From positions 6,928,001 to 6,992,000 of the forward strand of contig NZ_CP108568.1 in the NCBI RefSeq assembly GCF_036010485.1: a stretch of 64,000 nucleotides of DNA, written 5' to 3'. Under the pieces are notes generated by a model, which saw nothing but the letters and a program-made list of their open reading frames with translations, ran no database searches and had not been told where the DNA came from. A program made the position numbers and the translations under genes. Shown in pieces: positions 27,679 through 36,816 of this stretch. This DNA comes from Streptomyces sp. NBC_01198 (GTDB lineage Bacteria > Actinomycetota > Actinomycetes > Streptomycetales > Streptomycetaceae). How positions within the stretch are numbered: position 1 is the first letter of the stretch; each line of letters begins with the position of its first letter.

Positions 27679-30336
27679 GTGCCCATATCCGGAACACCGC
27701 CCGTGCGCGCGATGCGCCGCGTCCGGGCCGCGGCGGTCACCGCCGTCGCCGCCCTGCTACCGCTGGTGCTGGCAGCCACCGCGGGCGCGCCCGCGGCCCG
27801 CGCCGCGTCCGCCGCCCCCGCCGCGGCCGGCGGCTACAACTACGCCGAGGCCCTCCAGGACTCGATGCTCTTCTACGAGTCGCAGCGCTCCGGCAAGCTG
27901 CCCGCCGACAACCGCGTCTCCTGGCGCGGAGACTCCGACCTCACCGACGGCGCTGACGCCGGCATCGACCTGACCGGCGGCTACCACGACGCCGGCGACG
28001 AGGTGAAGTTCGGCTTCCCGATGGCGTTCTCGATGACGATGCTCGGCTGGGGCGGCATCGACGAGGCGGCCGGCTACAGCAAGAGCGGCCAGAACACCTT
28101 CCTGCTGCGCAATCTGCGCTGGGGCGACGACTGGCTGCTCAAGGCGCACCCCTCGGCCAACGTGCTCTACGGGCAGGTGGGCGACGGCGGCAGCGACCAC
28201 TCCTTCTGGGGCCCGCCCGAGGTCAACCCGGAGCCCCGGCCCTCCTTCAAGATCGACGCCTCCTGCCCCGGCTCCGACCTCGCGGGCGAGTCGGCCGCGG
28301 CGCTCGCCTCCTCCTCCATGGTCTTCAAGTCGACCGACCCGACCTACGCCGCGACGCTGCTGACCAACGCCAAGCAGCTCTACACCTTCGCCGACACCTA
28401 CCGCGGCACCTACGACAAGTGCGTGACCGCCGCCCAGGGTTACTACAACTCGTGGAGCGGCTACTGGGACGAGCTGGTCTGGGGCGCGCTGTGGCTCTAC
28501 CGCGCCACCGGCGACAGCACGTATCTGACGAAGGCGGAGACGTACTACGCCCAGCTGCCGAAGATGAACCAGACCACCACCCCCGAGTACAACTGGACGC
28601 TGGCCTGGGACGACAAGTCCTACGGGGACTACGTGCTGCTCGCCGAACTCACCGGCAAGCAGACCTACGTCGACGACGCCGAGCGCTGGCTCGACTGGTG
28701 GACCACCGGCGTCAACGGCCAGAAGGTGGCCTACTCACCCGGCGGCGAGGCCTTCCTCGACACCTGGGGCTCGCTCCGCTACTCCTCCAACACCGCCTAC
28801 GCGGCACTGCAGTTCGCCGACTGGCTGAGCGCGCAGGGCAAGGACGCTGCCAAGGCGCAGACGTATCACGACTTCGGCGTCCGGCAGATCGACTACGTGC
28901 TCGGCGACAACCCGGCCAAGGAGAGCTACGAGATCGGCTTCACCAACTCCGGCAGGAACACCAAGTGGCCGCAGAATCCGCACAGCCGGGCCGCGCACGG
29001 CTCCTGGTCGCAGTCGATGACCGAACCCGCCGGGACCCGGCACCTCGACTACGGCCTGCTGGTCGGCGGTCCCGGCTCCGCTGACGACGGCTTCTCCGAC
29101 GAGCGGTCCAACTACGGCGAGACCGAGGGGGCGTTGGACTACAACGCGGGCTTCTCCGGTGCCCTCGCCGCGCTCACCGACGAATACGGGGGCACCGCGC
29201 TGGCGAACTTCCCGCCGAAGGAAACCCCCGACGGGCCCGAGGAGTTCCTGCAGGCCGCGGTCAACGCGGCGGGCACGAACTTCTACGAGATCAAGGCGCA
29301 GGTCGTCAACAAGTCCGGCTGGCCGGCCCGCCACCTCACACACGGCAGCTTCCGCTACTACTTCACCCTCGACTCCGGCACCAGCCCCTCGCAGGTCACC
29401 GTGACCTCGGCGTACAACCAATGCCTGGCGCCAGGCGCGCCGACCCGGTTCTCCGGCAACGTCTACTACGTGACGATCAGTTGCGAGGGCCAGGACATCG
29501 CCCCTGCCGGGCAGTCGGCCTTCCACCGCGAGGTGCAGTTCCGGCTGACCTTCCCCGGGGCGCACGACCCCTCCGGCGACTGGTCCTACCAGGGGGTGTC
29601 CAAGGTGCCGGGGTCGACCCCCGTCACCGTCGACGACATGGTCCTCTACGACGGTTCCACCGCGGTGTGGGGCACCGCGCCCAGCGGCTCGGGCACCACC
29701 GACCCGCAGGCGACCCCGCCGGGCGCCCCGGGCACCCCCACCGCCTCGGCCGTCACCGGCACCTCGGTCACCCTGACGTGGCCGGCCGCCACCCCGGGCA
29801 GCCTGCCGCTGGCCGGCTACCAGGTCTACGCCGACCGGGGCGCCGGGCCGGTGCTCGTCGGGACCACCACCGGTACGAGCCTGGTGGTCAGCGGGCTGAC
29901 CGCGGGCACGGCCTATGCCTTCACGGTGAAGGCAGCCGACACCGCGGGGAACCTGTCCGCGGCGTCCCCGGCGGTGTCGGTGACGACGACCACGACCACG
30001 ACGCCGCCACCGACCGGCGGGGCGGCATGCACCGCCGTCTACCGGGTGACCAACTCCTGGTCGGGCGGCTTCCAGGCGGACGTCCTGGTCACCAACACCG
30101 GCAGCGCGGCACTCAACGGGTGGACGCTGACCTTCACTTTCGGCGGCGACCAGAAGATCGGCAGCGGCTGGAACGGCACGTTCACCCAGTCCGGCCAGAA
30201 GGTCACGGTGACCAGCCCCTCCTACGCCCCCCAACTACCCACCGGCGGCACGGTGGACCCCGGCTTCACCGCCACGTACACCACCAGCAACACCGCCCCG
30301 ACAGCCTTCACCCTCAACGGCACCCGCTGCACCTAG
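27679..30336 (+). CDS. Secreted GH9 cellulase with CBM3, Fn3 and CBM2 modules
   Basis: 885 residues in the order signal peptide (ending PAARA), GH9 catalytic domain (about 45-500), CBM3 (about 525-670), Fn3 (about 685-775) and C-terminal CBM2 (about 785-885). GH9 landmarks: GGYHDAGDEVKFG (catalytic base aspartates), NPHSRAAHG, and DERSNYGETEGALDYNAGF with the proton-donor glutamate. CBM2 shows SWSGGFQADVLVTNTGS and ends with paired Cys. GH9-CBM3c enzymes are processive endoglucanases. GTG 27679 sits 4 nt after AGGAGG (27669-27674), deciding against the upstream frame. Regulated by the CebR-type operator just upstream. Confidence 0.94.
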   Translation: MPISGTPPVRAMRRVRAAAVTAVAALLPLVLAATAGAPAARAASAAPAAAGGYNYAEALQDSMLFYESQRSGKLPADNRVSWRGDSDLTDGADAGIDLTGGYHDAGDEVKFGFPMAFSMTMLGWGGIDEAAGYSKSGQNTFLLRNLRWGDDWLLKAHPSANVLYGQVGDGGSDHSFWGPPEVNPEPRPSFKIDASCPGSDLAGESAAALASSSMVFKSTDPTYAATLLTNAKQLYTFADTYRGTYDKCVTAAQGYYNSWSGYWDELVWGALWLYRATGDSTYLTKAETYYAQLPKMNQTTTPEYNWTLAWDDKSYGDYVLLAELTGKQTYVDDAERWLDWWTTGVNGQKVAYSPGGEAFLDTWGSLRYSSNTAYAALQFADWLSAQGKDAAKAQTYHDFGVRQIDYVLGDNPAKESYEIGFTNSGRNTKWPQNPHSRAAHGSWSQSMTEPAGTRHLDYGLLVGGPGSADDGFSDERSNYGETEGALDYNAGFSGALAALTDEYGGTALANFPPKETPDGPEEFLQAAVNAAGTNFYEIKAQVVNKSGWPARHLTHGSFRYYFTLDSGTSPSQVTVTSAYNQCLAPGAPTRFSGNVYYVTISCEGQDIAPAGQSAFHREVQFRLTFPGAHDPSGDWSYQGVSKVPGSTPVTVDDMVLYDGSTAVWGTAPSGSGTTDPQATPPGAPGTPTASAVTGTSVTLTWPAATPGSLPLAGYQVYADRGAGPVLVGTTTGTSLVVSGLTAGTAYAFTVKAADTAGNLSAASPAVSVTTTTTTTPPPTGGAACTAVYRVTNSWSGGFQADVLVTNTGSAALNGWTLTFTFGGDQKIGSGWNGTFTQSGQKVTVTSPSYAPQLPTGGTVDPGFTATYTTSNTAPTAFTLNGTRCT

Positions 30337-30447
30337 CCCCCACCCCCCACGACGGCGGGAGGGCCGCAACGCCACAGCAAGTGGCACCCCCTGAGGGGCG
30401 CGAGGAACCGCGCTCGCCCCCCAAGGGCGGGAGTGAGGCCACCCGGG

Positions 30448-31701
30448 TCACCCGGGGGTGATGGAAGCGAGGCGACACGCCAGGTAGCGGCGTTCCGTCG
30501 CGGTCGGGGCCAGTGCGAGGGCCTCGCGGTAGGCGGACTCGGCCTCGCGGCGGCGGCCGAGCCGCCGCAGCAGGTCGGCCCGGGTGGCGGGCAGCAGGTG
30601 GTAGGACGCCAGCTCGCCGCCCGAGGCGATCGCGTCGACCAGCGCGAGCCCGGCCTCCGGGCCCTCGGCCATCGCGACGGCCACCGCCCGGTTCAGCTCC
30701 ACCACGGGCCCCGGCGCCATCCGCGCCAACTCGCCGTAGAGCAGCGCGATCTGCGCCCAGTCCGTGGCCGCCGCGTCCACCGCTTCCGCGTGGCACGCGG
30801 CGACCGCCGCCTGCACCTGGTAGGGGCCGGGCCGCCGCTCGGCCAGCGCCGCCTCCAGGACGGCGGTGCCCTCGGCGATCTGCCGCCGGTCCCAGCGGGA
30901 GCGGTCCTGCTCGTCCAGCGGCACGAGATCGCCCGCCGCGTCGGTCCTGGCCGCGTACCGCGCGTCGTGCAGCAGCATCAGCGCCAGCAGCCCGGCCGCC
31001 TCGGGCTCGCCGGGCAGCAGCGCGGCAAGCAGCCGGGCGAGCCGGATCGCCTCCGCGGTGACCCTGCGCTGGTCAGGGCCCTCCGCCCCGGGCGCGTAAC
31101 CGGCGTTGAAGAGCAGGTAGAGCACGGCGAGCACGGCCGCGGTGCGCTCGGGCAAAAGCTCGGGCGGCGGCACCCGGAAGGGGATGCCGGCGTTCTTGAT
31201 CTTGTTCTTGGCCCGGGTCAGCCGCTGCGCCATCGTGCCCTCGGGCACCAGGAAGGCGCGGGCGATCTCCGCGGTGCTCAGCCCGGTCAGGGTGCGCAGC
31301 GTCAGGGCGACCTGCGCGGGCAGCGGCAGCGCGGGGTGGCAGCAGGTGAAGATCAGCCGCAGCCGGTCGTCGGGCACCGCGTCGTCCGGCGGCAGCTCGT
31401 CCGGTGGCGCGGGCCGCACCGGCTCGGGGGCGAGCCGGGCCGCCTCCCGGAGCTTCACGCTCTCGTTGGCCGCCCTGCGCAGCCGGTCGAGCGCCCGGTT
31501 GCGCGCCGTGGTGGTCAGCCAGGCACCGGGCCGGCGCGGCACTCCGTCGCGCGGCCAGCGCTCCAGCGCCCGCTCGAACGCGTCCTGCGCGCACTCCTCC
31601 GCCAGGCTCCAGTCGCCGGTCTGCCGGATCACCGCCGCGACGACCCGGCCCCACTCCTGGGACCAGGCCGTGGCGACAGCCTCCTTCACCGCGTCGCGCA
31701 C
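30448..31701 (-). CDS. ECF42-type RNA polymerase sigma factor with C-terminal TPR-like extension
   Basis: 417 residues. An ECF core (sigma2 region GDWSLAEECAQDAFERALERWP; sigma4 HTH LTGLSTAEIARAFLVPEGTMAQRLTRAKNKI) is followed by a long helical C-terminal extension ending in a TPR-like LLRRLGRRREAESAYREALALAPTATERRYL. This extension defines the ECF42 group. Unlike most ECF factors, ECF42 has no anti-sigma factor; its partner is a DGPF/YCII protein, encoded here 7 bp upstream on the same strand. Start is GTG 31701. Confidence 0.92.
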   Translation of the reverse strand: MRDAVKEAVATAWSQEWGRVVAAVIRQTGDWSLAEECAQDAFERALERWPRDGVPRRPGAWLTTTARNRALDRLRRAANESVKLREAARLAPEPVRPAPPDELPPDDAVPDDRLRLIFTCCHPALPLPAQVALTLRTLTGLSTAEIARAFLVPEGTMAQRLTRAKNKIKNAGIPFRVPPPELLPERTAAVLAVLYLLFNAGYAPGAEGPDQRRVTAEAIRLARLLAALLPGEPEAAGLLALMLLHDARYAARTDAAGDLVPLDEQDRSRWDRRQIAEGTAVLEAALAERRPGPYQVQAAVAACHAEAVDAAATDWAQIALLYGELARMAPGPVVELNRAVAVAMAEGPEAGLALVDAIASGGELASYHLLPATRADLLRRLGRRREAESAYREALALAPTATERRYLACRLASITPG

Positions 31702-31708
31702 GCCGGCC

Positions 31709-32044
31709 TCAGTCCGTCCAGAACGGCCGCACCTCGACCATGCCGAACTTCGCCACCGGGTGCTTGGCGGCGATCTCGACGGCCTCGTCCAGATCGGCGC
31801 AGTCGATGATGTCGAAACCGGCCATCTGCTCCTTGGTCTCGGCGTAGGGCCCGTCGGTGAGCAGCTGGGCGCCGTCCCTGACCCGTACGGTCGTGGCGTC
31901 CTCGGCGGGGCGGGTCCGGTTGCCGTCGAGCCTCACGCGCCTGCGGGTCATCTCCTCGACCCAGGGGGTCGCGTCCAGCTCCTCGGGCGTGGCGCCCGGG
32001 AAACCGTCGGCGGTCTCACTGCAGATCAGCAGCAGGTACTTCAT
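31709..32044 (-). CDS. DGPF-domain YCII-related protein (ECF42 partner)
   Basis: 111 residues with the YciI-like ferredoxin fold: MKYLLLICSE at the start, and LLTDGPYAETKEQMAGFDIIDC, which contains the DGPF-type motif (DGPY here). It is translated just before the ECF42 sigma gene (7-bp gap), matching the conserved pairing; in Streptomyces venezuelae such DGPF proteins are the main targets or partners of the sigma factor. ATG 32044 follows AGGAGA. Confidence 0.9.
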   Translation of the reverse strand: MKYLLLICSETADGFPGATPEELDATPWVEEMTRRRVRLDGNRTRPAEDATTVRVRDGAQLLTDGPYAETKEQMAGFDIIDCADLDEAVEIAAKHPVAKFGMVEVRPFWTD

Positions 32045-32233
32045 GGCACATCTCCTCAGTCCGTTCCTCGCCGGGAGGATCTTTCCCGGTCACCCCTACG
32101 ACGATCAGCTTCCGCCCGGATGTACACCCCGCAGCGGATCCGCCGGAATTTCTCCCGGCGTGCGCCGGCCGCCGGCCGTACCCCGCAGCCGCGGCGCCGC
32201 GACCTCGCCCGCCGCACCGCGGTCCCGGCGCCG

Positions 32234-32962
32234 CTACCTCGCCCACGGCCGGTGGGACCGGAGCTGCGTGCCGAGCGCGGCGGCGACGCCGGCCAGTACC
32301 GCGCCTGCCACCGGCAGCGGCAGCTCGCGGCCGGCGTGCACGACCAGCGCCGCGCCCGCCAGCGCGCCGAGGAACAGTGACCCCGCCGACAGCAGCCGGC
32401 TGCCCGCCTTGGCGTCGGTGCCCCCGGCCAGACGCCCCTCGGAGGCCATCGCGGTGAGCGTGCCGGTCATCACGGTGGTGGTCAGATCGGATACGCCGAG
32501 CCGCCGCACCACCGCGTTCTGCGCGCCCATGGCCAGGGCGAGGAGCACGATCAGCGTCATCCGCACCCCGCCGCGCGCCGGCAGGTCCGCGGTGGCGGCC
32601 AGCGCCCACGCCGCGGCGACCAGCGCCGTCTGCCCGACGGTGACGGCCAGCAGCAGCCGGCCGCGGCGCCCCGGCAGGGCGTGGGCGAGGCGTCCGCCGG
32701 CCACCGCCCCGACGAGGAACGCGGCCAGCGACATCACCGACGCCGGGACCGAGAATCCGCTCGCGCCGGCGAGCGAGAAGCCCATGAAGACCACGTTCCC
32801 GGTCATGTTGGCGACGAAGACCCGGCCGAGCACCAGGTAGCTGAAGGCGTCGACCAGCCCGGTCACCAGCGTCAGCGCCAGCAGCAGCGGCGGCAGCGGG
32901 CCGTGCGGGCCCGCCAGGTCGGGGACGAGTGTGTCGCGGGCTTCGCGGAGCGCGGGGTGCAC
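32234..32962 (-). CDS. DUF1275 (YoaK-like) membrane protein
   Basis: 242 residues with about six membrane helices. Family marks are ALTLVTGLVDAFSYLVLGRVFVANMTGNVVFMGF near the N-terminus and AMGAQNAVVRRLGVSDLTTTVMTGTLTAMA in the middle. Function of DUF1275 proteins is not established; a transporter role is likely. GTG 32962 is preceded by GGAGG nine bases upstream and opens just before the conserved block; a longer start to 33043 adds only Arg/Ser-rich sequence. It diverges from the MFS symporter. Confidence 0.85.
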   Translation of the reverse strand: MHPALREARDTLVPDLAGPHGPLPPLLLALTLVTGLVDAFSYLVLGRVFVANMTGNVVFMGFSLAGASGFSVPASVMSLAAFLVGAVAGGRLAHALPGRRGRLLLAVTVGQTALVAAAWALAATADLPARGGVRMTLIVLLALAMGAQNAVVRRLGVSDLTTTVMTGTLTAMASEGRLAGGTDAKAGSRLLSAGSLFLGALAGAALVVHAGRELPLPVAGAVLAGVAAALGTQLRSHRPWAR

Positions 32963-33126
32963 GGCGGACGACCTCCGGTGGGCGTACCCGCGGGCGTACG
33001 GGACAGATGTACAGGCCGAGGGACGGCGGGACTGACGCACCATCGTGCCTGGCCCGGTGGGCCAGACGCGGCAGCCGCGCGAGGAACGCCGACCGATGTG
33101 AAACTGCGAGATGGAGGTGATCTTCG

Positions 33127-34626
33127 ATGGCCGGATCGGCGGCCGGTCCCGCTGCGGGGGCCGGCGACACCATCACCACGGACGTACCCGCACGGCTCGA
33201 CCGACTGCCGTGGTCGCGATGGCACTGGATGATCGTGATCGGGCTCGGCACGGTGTGGATCCTCGACGGTCTGGAAGTGACGACCGTCGGCAACATCGCC
33301 GGGCGGATCGCCGAGGACGGCAGCGGTCTTGCCGTGTCCGCCGCCCAGATCACCGGCATCGCCGCCGCGCTCTACGTGGCGGGCGCCTGTGCGGGCGCGC
33401 TGTTCTTCGGGTGGCTGACCGACCGCTTCGGCCGCAAGAAGCTCTTCATGATCACCCTCGCGGTGTATCTGAGCGCCACCGCGATGACCGCGCTGTCCTT
33501 CCAGCCGTGGTGGTTCTTCACCTTCCGCTTCCTGACCGGCTTCGGTATCGGCGGCGAGTACGCGGCCATCAACTCCGCCATCGACGAGCTGATCCCGTCC
33601 CGCTTCCGCGGCCGGGTCGACCTGATCATCAACGGGAGTTACTGGCTGGGCGCGATCGGCGGTTCGCTGCTGTCGATCGTGGCGCTGAACACCGGCATCT
33701 TTCCGCAGGACGTCGGCTGGCGGCTCACCTTCGCCCTCGGCGTGGTGCTCGGCCTGGTGATCATGCTGGTCCGCCGCCATGTGCCGGAGAGCCCGCGCTG
33801 GCAGTTCATCCACGGCCACGGCGACGAGGCGAAGGAACTCGTCGGCTCGGTGGAGAAGGAGATCGAGGAGCAGCGGCACGAGGAACTGCCCAGCCCGAAG
33901 ACGAAGATCACCATCCACCAGCGGACCAGCATCGGCTTCGGGATCATCGCCAGGACGGTCTTCACCCGCTACCCCAGGCGCGCGGTGCTGAGCCTGGCGC
34001 TCTTCATCGGCCAGGCGTTCCTCTACAACGCCATCACCTTCGGCTTCGGCAACATCCTGACCACCTTCTTCGGCGTGTCGACCGGCAAGACCGGTTACTA
34101 CTTCGCAGTGATCGCGGCAGGTAACTTCCTCGGCCCGCTGCTGCTGGGCAAGCTGTTCGACACGGTGGGCCGGCGGATCATGATCTCCTCCACCTACCTG
34201 CTGTCCGGCCTGCTGCTGTTCGGCACCGCGTGGCTGTTCGACCGCGGCTCGCTGAACGCCACGACGATGACGGCCTGCTGGTGTGCGGTGCTGTTCTTCG
34301 CGTCCGCCGGCGCGAGCAGCGCGTATCTGACCGTCTCGGAGATCTTCCCGATGGAGACCCGGGCGATGGCCATCGCGTTCTTCTACGCGATCGGCACCGC
34401 CGCGGGCGGTATCAGCGGCCCGCTGGTCTTCGCCGACCTGACCAAGTCGGGCGTGGTCGGCGACACCGTCACCGCCTTCGTCATCGGCGCCTCGCTGATG
34501 TGCGCGGCGGGTCTCGTCGCGGCCTTCCTGGCGATCAAGGCGGAGGGCAGGTCGCTGGAGGACATCGCCACCCCGCTGTCCCAGACCTCGGCCGGGGAGT
34601 CAGAAGCGGTCCCCAGCACCACCTGA
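33127..34626 (+). CDS. MFS transporter, sugar/metabolite:H+ symporter type
   Basis: 499 residues, 12 helices. A hydrophilic N-terminus of about 30 residues precedes helix 1 (WMIVIGLGTVWILDGLEVT). Motif A is GWLTDRFGRKKLF, with the sugar-porter-like FRFLTGFGIGGEYAAINSAIDE and the post-helix-6 RRHVPESPRW (PESPR motif); a long loop 6-7 is charged. These marks fit the sugar porter/metabolite symporter group, so import is likelier than drug export; substrate unknown. A near-perfect ribosome site GGAGGTGAT (33113-33121) precedes ATG 33127, suggesting strong translation. Confidence 0.88.
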   Translation: MAGSAAGPAAGAGDTITTDVPARLDRLPWSRWHWMIVIGLGTVWILDGLEVTTVGNIAGRIAEDGSGLAVSAAQITGIAAALYVAGACAGALFFGWLTDRFGRKKLFMITLAVYLSATAMTALSFQPWWFFTFRFLTGFGIGGEYAAINSAIDELIPSRFRGRVDLIINGSYWLGAIGGSLLSIVALNTGIFPQDVGWRLTFALGVVLGLVIMLVRRHVPESPRWQFIHGHGDEAKELVGSVEKEIEEQRHEELPSPKTKITIHQRTSIGFGIIARTVFTRYPRRAVLSLALFIGQAFLYNAITFGFGNILTTFFGVSTGKTGYYFAVIAAGNFLGPLLLGKLFDTVGRRIMISSTYLLSGLLLFGTAWLFDRGSLNATTMTACWCAVLFFASAGASSAYLTVSEIFPMETRAMAIAFFYAIGTAAGGISGPLVFADLTKSGVVGDTVTAFVIGASLMCAAGLVAAFLAIKAEGRSLEDIATPLSQTSAGESEAVPSTT

Positions 34627-34645
34627 GCTGGGCAGGCGGACGGGC

Positions 34646-34676
34646 CCGGGCCGGCGGCGCGATGCCGCCGGCCCGG
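34646..34676. terminator. 13-bp stem terminator after the MFS gene
   Basis: Perfect 13-bp arms (34646-34658 and 34664-34676) with a 5-nt loop, 20 bp past the MFS stop. Confidence 0.78.
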
Positions 34677-34794
34677 CTTGTCGTGCGCGATCCCTTGTGG
34701 GCGCCCTGCGGGCGTGTTAGTTCCACGGCCATTCGAGCCCGTCGAATCAGTTCGACAGTCCGGCGGACGGACCGCCCCGCGGTCCGACGCCCGC

Positions 34795-35786
34795 GCGCTG
34801 GAGTCCGCGCACGGCATCGCCCCGCTGCCGCTGACCATCAACGAGTACCTCTTCTCCCAGCAGCAGAACTCCGCCTACACCGCCTGGTTCCTCGACCGGC
34901 TCTCCGCCTCCGGCGTCAGCGCCGCCGCCCACGCGATCTGGTCGGACTGCTGCGGTGCGGGAACCCTGGACTCGCTGCTCGTCGGCGGGCGGCGCACCGG
35001 CCAGTGGTGGGCCTACCAGGCCTACGCGCGGCTGAGCGGCCGGCTGCTGGCCACCACCACCGGCGGCGGTGTCGCCGTCGCCGCTGCCACCGACGCCTCC
35101 ACCCACCAGGTGCTGGCGCTGCTCGGCAACAACTCGGGCCAGGGCGGCACCACCACCGTCACCGTACGGAATCTCTCCGCGGCCTCCTGGCTGGTGCACG
35201 GCGGCGCCGTGCACGCCACCGTCCAGCGGATCCCCGACCAGAGCCCGCCGGACTCGCCCGTCACCGTCTTCGACGCGGACGTCACGCCCGACGGCGGCAC
35301 CCTGCACGTGCCGGTGACCCGCACCAGCGGCTCCGACGCCTACACCGTCACCCTCACCCCGGGCAACGGCAGCACCGGCCCGGTCGACCCGACCGTGGTG
35401 GTGGACGGCACCGACACCAGCACCGCGGACGTGGACCACTTCGGTTACGGAGCGAACCGGGGCGTCACCAGCGGCGTCAGCGACATGTACCAGCAGACCG
35501 CCAACTGGTCGTACACCGGCGGGGCCGTGGCGACCTTCACCTTCCGCGGCACCCGGATCGCCCTGCACGCGGTGCGCGACACCGACCAGGGCGTCATGTC
35601 GCTGTCCGTGGGACGGCGGCTCACCGGTCACCGTCGACAACTACGCGGCCGGCCGCAACGCCTCGGGCGTGGTGTGGACCAGCCCGCAACTGGCCGCGGG
35701 ACCGCACACGCTGACCATCACCCACACCGGGCAGCGCAACGCCGCGAGCGGCGGCACGAACGTCGCCCTGGACCGGGCGGAGTCAC
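34795..35786 (+). pseudogene. Remnant of a secreted GH39-like glycoside hydrolase (3' part, frameshifted)
   Basis: From about 34795 the frame encodes family-like sequence starting GIAPLPLTINEYLFSQQQN, then AHAIWSDCCGAGTLDSLL and RTGQWWAYQAYARLSG, which resembles the late catalytic barrel of xylosidase-type GH39 proteins, followed by beta-rich accessory domains (VLALLGNNSGQGGTTTVTV ... TANWSYTGGAVATFTFRGT). The signal peptide and first part of the catalytic domain are absent, and no start or ribosome site is present. A one-base insertion in a GGG run (35610-35612) shifts the frame; the correct continuation (PVTVDNYAAGRNASGVVWTS) lies in the next frame. It is thus doubly broken. Confidence 0.8.
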
Positions 35787-35835
35787 ACCGTCCTGACCCC
35801 CGCACGGGCGGACGGGCAGCCGGAGGGGGCGGCGG

Positions 35836-36759
35836 TCAGTCCTGGGTGAGCAGCCCGGAACGCAGCCGGGAGACGATCCGGCTGAGCAGCCGCGACACGT
35901 GCATCTGCGAGCAGCCCAGCTCCTCGCCGATCTGCGCCTGGGTCAGCTCCTGGCCGAACCGCAGCCGCAGCAGCAGCCGGTCGCGCTCCGGCAGCTTCTC
36001 GATCAGCGGTGCCAGGGTGTGGAAGTCCTCGAAGAGGTCGAGCGCGGGGTCGCATTCGCCGAAGGTCTCGCCGAGGGTGCGGCCCTCGCCGTCGGCGCCG
36101 CTGTCGGCGTCGCCGTAGGGGGTGTCGATGGAGCCCGCGGTGTAGCCGTTGGCGGCGACCAGGCCCTCGATGACCTCTTCCTGCGACAGGTCAAGATGCG
36201 CGGCCAGTTCGGCGACCGTCGGGTCGCGGTCCAGCCGCAGCGACAGCGTCTCCTTGGCCTTGCTGAGCTCCACCCGCAGCTCCTGCAGGCGCCGCGGCAC
36301 GTGCACCGCCCAGCTGGTGTCACGGAAGAAGCGCTTCATCTCCCCGACGATGTACGGCACCGCGAAGGTGGTGAACTCCGTCTCGCGGGACAGGTCGAAG
36401 CGGTCGATCGCCTTGATCAGGCCGATCGTGCCGACCTGCACGATCTCCTCGTGGTCGGTGGCGGGCCGGTTGCGGTAGCGACCCGCCGCGAAGTGCACCA
36501 GCGACAGGTTCATCTCGATCAGCGTGTTGCGCGCGTAACTGTAGGCGGCGGTGCCCTCCTCCAGTTCCTGCAGACGGTCGAAGAACAGCCTCGACAGCGT
36601 CCGCGCGTCCTGCGGCGCCACGGCCGTCGCGTCGTCGATCAACGGCAGCCCGCCGGTAGCCGCTTCCGGTCCGCTCGGCCACCGTACGTCCTGCGTCGCC
36701 AGGGGCGCCGCGGTCGCCGACTTGTCCGTGCCTTCCGACTGCTCAACCATTGCGGTCAC
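35836..36759 (-). CDS. RNA polymerase sigma factor, SigB/SigF/SigG subfamily
   Basis: 307 residues. After a variable N-terminus of about 70 residues come region 2 (ARNTLIEMNLSLVHFAAGRYRNRP, then EEIVQVGTIGLIKAIDRFDLSRETEFTTFAVPYIVGEMKR), region 3 (RDTSWAVHVPRRLQELRVEL) and region 4 (LPERDRLLLRLRFGQELTQAQIGEELGCSQMHVSRLLSRI). This group controls stress response and sporulation and is normally held by an anti-sigma factor; none is encoded next to it. I prefer GTG 36759, seven bases after GAGG; GTG 36774 and ATG 36750 are alternatives. Confidence 0.92.
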   Translation of the reverse strand: MTAMVEQSEGTDKSATAAPLATQDVRWPSGPEAATGGLPLIDDATAVAPQDARTLSRLFFDRLQELEEGTAAYSYARNTLIEMNLSLVHFAAGRYRNRPATDHEEIVQVGTIGLIKAIDRFDLSRETEFTTFAVPYIVGEMKRFFRDTSWAVHVPRRLQELRVELSKAKETLSLRLDRDPTVAELAAHLDLSQEEVIEGLVAANGYTAGSIDTPYGDADSGADGEGRTLGETFGECDPALDLFEDFHTLAPLIEKLPERDRLLLRLRFGQELTQAQIGEELGCSQMHVSRLLSRIVSRLRSGLLTQD

Positions 36760-36816
36760 GTCATCGCCTCGCACTCATACGACTGGTGGGTCGACGCCTT
36801 CCCCGGTCCTGGAGAC

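Noticed and set aside
30337..30447. CCCC/GGGG-rich stretch between the GH9 and sigma genes as a regulatory element
   Set aside because: Resembles generic repetitive GC-rich Streptomyces intergenic sequence; no clear palindrome or promoter.
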